Assembly: GCA_023425645.1 (NCBI GenBank)
Contig: JAFACG010000019.1
Location: 1 to 64,000 of the forward strand
Direction of reading: 5' to 3'
DNA length: 64,000 nt
From: Pseudomonadota bacterium
GTDB lineage: Bacteria > Pseudomonadota > Gammaproteobacteria > Burkholderiales > Burkholderiaceae_B
Part shown: positions 62,790 through 64,000 of the stretch, one piece after another
Layout: the number at the start of each line of letters is the position of its first letter
Position numbering within the stretch: position 1 is the first letter of the stretch
The notes under the pieces: model-generated
Database searches by the model: none
The model's input: only the letters and a program-made list of their open reading frames with translations
Told to the model about the DNA's origin: nothing
Position numbers and translations under genes: made by a program

Positions 62790-63049
62790 GACACCACCCG
62801 TACGATAGAAGCAACGTTCCCGCGCGCCCGCAGCACCAACAGGGCGACGGCGACAGAAAAGCCTGCATCCCACACCGATACTGGTGCACGGTTGACCAGC
62901 ACGTCGATAACCTGCCCGCCCGAGCACACGATAAGCAGATAGGCTAGCGTTGACATGAATGGGCGGTAACGAGCACCACAGCGCCGGTAGCAGATCAAAC
63001 GAGCGGCGGTCAGTACGTTGGCGGCCACAATGATCAGGGCGATTAGCAT
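62786..63049 (-). CDS. Phage holin-like protein, three-helix type (DUF754-like)
   Basis: 87 residues with three hydrophobic segments: LIALIIVAANVLTAARL, FMSTLAYLLIVCSGGQVI and AGFSVAVALLVL, with basic loops such as YRRCGARYRPF. The ATG at 63049 has GGGGGTG upstream. It overlaps the endolysin gene, as expected of a holin. Confidence 0.78.
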   Translation of the reverse strand: MLIALIIVAANVLTAARLICYRRCGARYRPFMSTLAYLLIVCSGGQVIDVLVNRAPVSVWDAGFSVAVALLVLRARGNVASIVRVVS

Positions 63050-63053
63050 GGTG

Positions 63054-63401
63054 TCACCCCCTTTTCCAGAGCGATGCAAAATCAAAAGTCTTAATCCGGT
63101 CAATACTGACCAGCGCAAGGGTCACGACCATGGCTGACGCGGCGAAAGCCGCAATGGTGAAACTCTGCACGCCAGATAGCCGCATCACTTCGGGAGCGGC
63201 CAGATAGCCAACCACGAACGACACCACCATGTAGACGATGCGTTTGAAGATAGAAATATCTTTCGCATGCAGGGCGAACACCACCGCACCAGCAAACGCG
63301 CCAATCAGCGCGTCCCCATTCACGCCTGGAAGCAACGACGTGACAGCTACTGCACCCATGGCGACGCTGGCCGATACAGCGCTGGAAGTTGGTTCAGGCA
63401 T
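63054..63401 (-). CDS. Phage holin-like protein (Phage_holin_8-like)
   Basis: 115 residues. Hydrophobic segments include ASVAMGAVAVTSLLPGV, GAFAGAVVFALHA, IVYMVVSFVVGYLAAP and TIAAFAASAMVVTLALV. The ATG at 63401 has GAGG upstream. It lies just before the second holin-like gene, so the cassette may have a holin plus antiholin or pinholin. Confidence 0.7.
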   Translation of the reverse strand: MPEPTSSAVSASVAMGAVAVTSLLPGVNGDALIGAFAGAVVFALHAKDISIFKRIVYMVVSFVVGYLAAPEVMRLSGVQSFTIAAFAASAMVVTLALVSIDRIKTFDFASLWKRG

Positions 63402-63419
63402 CACTAATTACCTCGACGG

Positions 63420-63854
63420 TTAGATGTTGTCGAAAGTGGCGGCCAGCGTGAACAGGTCGTCCATGTCTTGTTCGGTCAGGCTCAGTAGCGCGGCAACGGT
63501 CTGCATCGTGACGCTAGCCCGTTGCCAGCGCGTCGCCTTCTGATAGGCAATTTGCGCCTGGTAGCGCAGCGCCGGGTCTCCAATGGTGTCGATCGCCGCC
63601 AGCACGTCGCCTTCGGTGATGCCCTTGAGCGCGTGCAGGGCCATCAGGCCTTGCGCAGGCGTGACCTCGTCGGGAACGGGCGCCGGTTCTGGCACGACGT
63701 CTTCCACAACCCATTTGTTGTTGCGCCAGAAGCAGCCTTGGCCAACCGGGTCATATGAAGGCGCGGGGACCCCTGCGCGGCCCATCCAGTCGGCGGGGTT
63801 GTCAGTGGGGACATGTTCGCCCGTGTGCGGGCTGTAGCAATCGTTGGTAGCCAT
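63420..63854 (-). CDS. Small phage protein, possibly tail-fibre associated
   Basis: 144 residues. The N-terminus (CYSPHTGEHVPTDNPADW, then SYDPVGQGCFWRNNKWVV) has the aromatic pattern of small tail-fibre adaptor or assembly proteins; the C-terminal half is helical. AGGAG lies upstream of the ATG at 63854. It sits between the right-edge gene and the holins. Assignment to tail function is inference. Confidence 0.6.
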   Translation of the reverse strand: MATNDCYSPHTGEHVPTDNPADWMGRAGVPAPSYDPVGQGCFWRNNKWVVEDVVPEPAPVPDEVTPAQGLMALHALKGITEGDVLAAIDTIGDPALRYQAQIAYQKATRWQRASVTMQTVAALLSLTEQDMDDLFTLAATFDNI

Positions 63855-64000
63855 TTATGCGACTCCTAAGTTCTTCAGTAGGTTGTTTGAATCGGCCCAT
63901 TGCGCGTGTCCACGCCAAGAGGCCAGGAACATGCGCAGCCGGTCGGCTTCGCCGTGCTGGGTGTACCGCGCGATCTTGCGCTTGGCGCGCAGGACGGAAT
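63855..64000 (-). CDS. C-terminus of a phage protein, possibly reverse transcriptase (partial)
   Basis: 48 codons are visible up to the window edge, ending at TAA (63855-63857), 0 nt from the next ATG. The end reads RYTQHGEADRLRMFLASWRG followed by HAQWADSNNLLKNLGVA. A short S-W/Y-x-G-H-A-x-x-A-(N/D) tail followed by Leu-rich residues is what I recall from the ends of phage and diversity-generating-retroelement (DGR) reverse transcriptases. No catalytic motif lies inside the window, so this is a tentative call. Confidence 0.4.
   Translation of the reverse strand, partial: SVLRAKRKIARYTQHGEADRLRMFLASWRGHAQWADSNNLLKNLGVA

Overview
The window is a 64 kb, GC-rich chromosomal segment of a betaproteobacterium, most likely Alcaligenaceae (Bordetella / Achromobacter / Alcaligenes / Kerstersia-like). 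This rests on gene content: a Bug-type tripartite-tricarboxylate receptor, a porin ending in Phe, the ordered housekeeping block TPR protein - ppiB - lpxH / cysS - DNA glycosylase - accA - tilS - lysC - tRNA-Ser, divergent trmJ/suhB, and many ACS/MHS transporters and LysR/IclR regulators. No database search was possible; species-level placement is not supported.

Left part (1-7.5 kb): a catabolic island. An MFS carrier and a porin flank a TetR-controlled operon. The operon encodes a three-component Rieske oxygenase (terminal oxygenase, FAD reductase, adrenodoxin-type ferredoxin) plus a xylose-isomerase-like TIM-barrel protein. The promoter carries two tandem TTGAG-N6-CTCAA operators. 7.5-18.5 kb (minus strand): mutS, an RND efflux pair, nagB, an ABC exporter and an AraC regulator. 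18.8-25.8 kb: leuA, then a minus-strand run (LLM oxidoreductase, LysR, Bug receptor, gamma-glutamyltransferase) and a methyltransferase.

25.8-26.3 kb: a long AT-rich non-coding stretch with three evenly built pairs of DnaA-box-like 9-mers, followed by mscS. 27-44 kb: mainly housekeeping genes (iclR, cysE, trmJ, suhB, TerC/CorC protein, uppP, lpxH, ppiB, cysS, glycosylase, accA, tilS, lysC, tRNA-Ser(GCT)). A HipBA-type toxin-antitoxin pair with palindromic operators sits inside this block. A (TTCAC)6 microsatellite occupies the translation-initiation region of uppP. Copies of an intergenic repeat family lie at about 30.8, 41.7-41.9 and 48.8 kb.

44-61 kb: a small membrane-protein/SPFH pair behind a potentially structured leader, a chemotaxis receptor, small membrane proteins, a gamma-class carbonic-anhydrase-like protein, and an iron/phosphonate-type ABC importer with a candidate attenuator. 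A LacI-controlled dehydrogenase cluster follows, whose first gene, a HisD/HpsN-like dehydrogenase, has lost its N-terminal half. It runs into pntAA-pntAB-pntB transhydrogenase genes.

61.6 kb to the right edge: the end of a prophage. A 3' fragment of a tRNA-Arg(ACG) gene marks the attachment site. Next to it is a lysis cassette on the minus strand (two holin-like proteins, GH108 endolysin, Rz, overlapping Rz1) and a small phage protein. At the very edge is the C-terminus of a protein resembling the tail of phage/DGR-type reverse transcriptases. That edge is the most promising lead to a larger undescribed system, but most of it lies outside the window.
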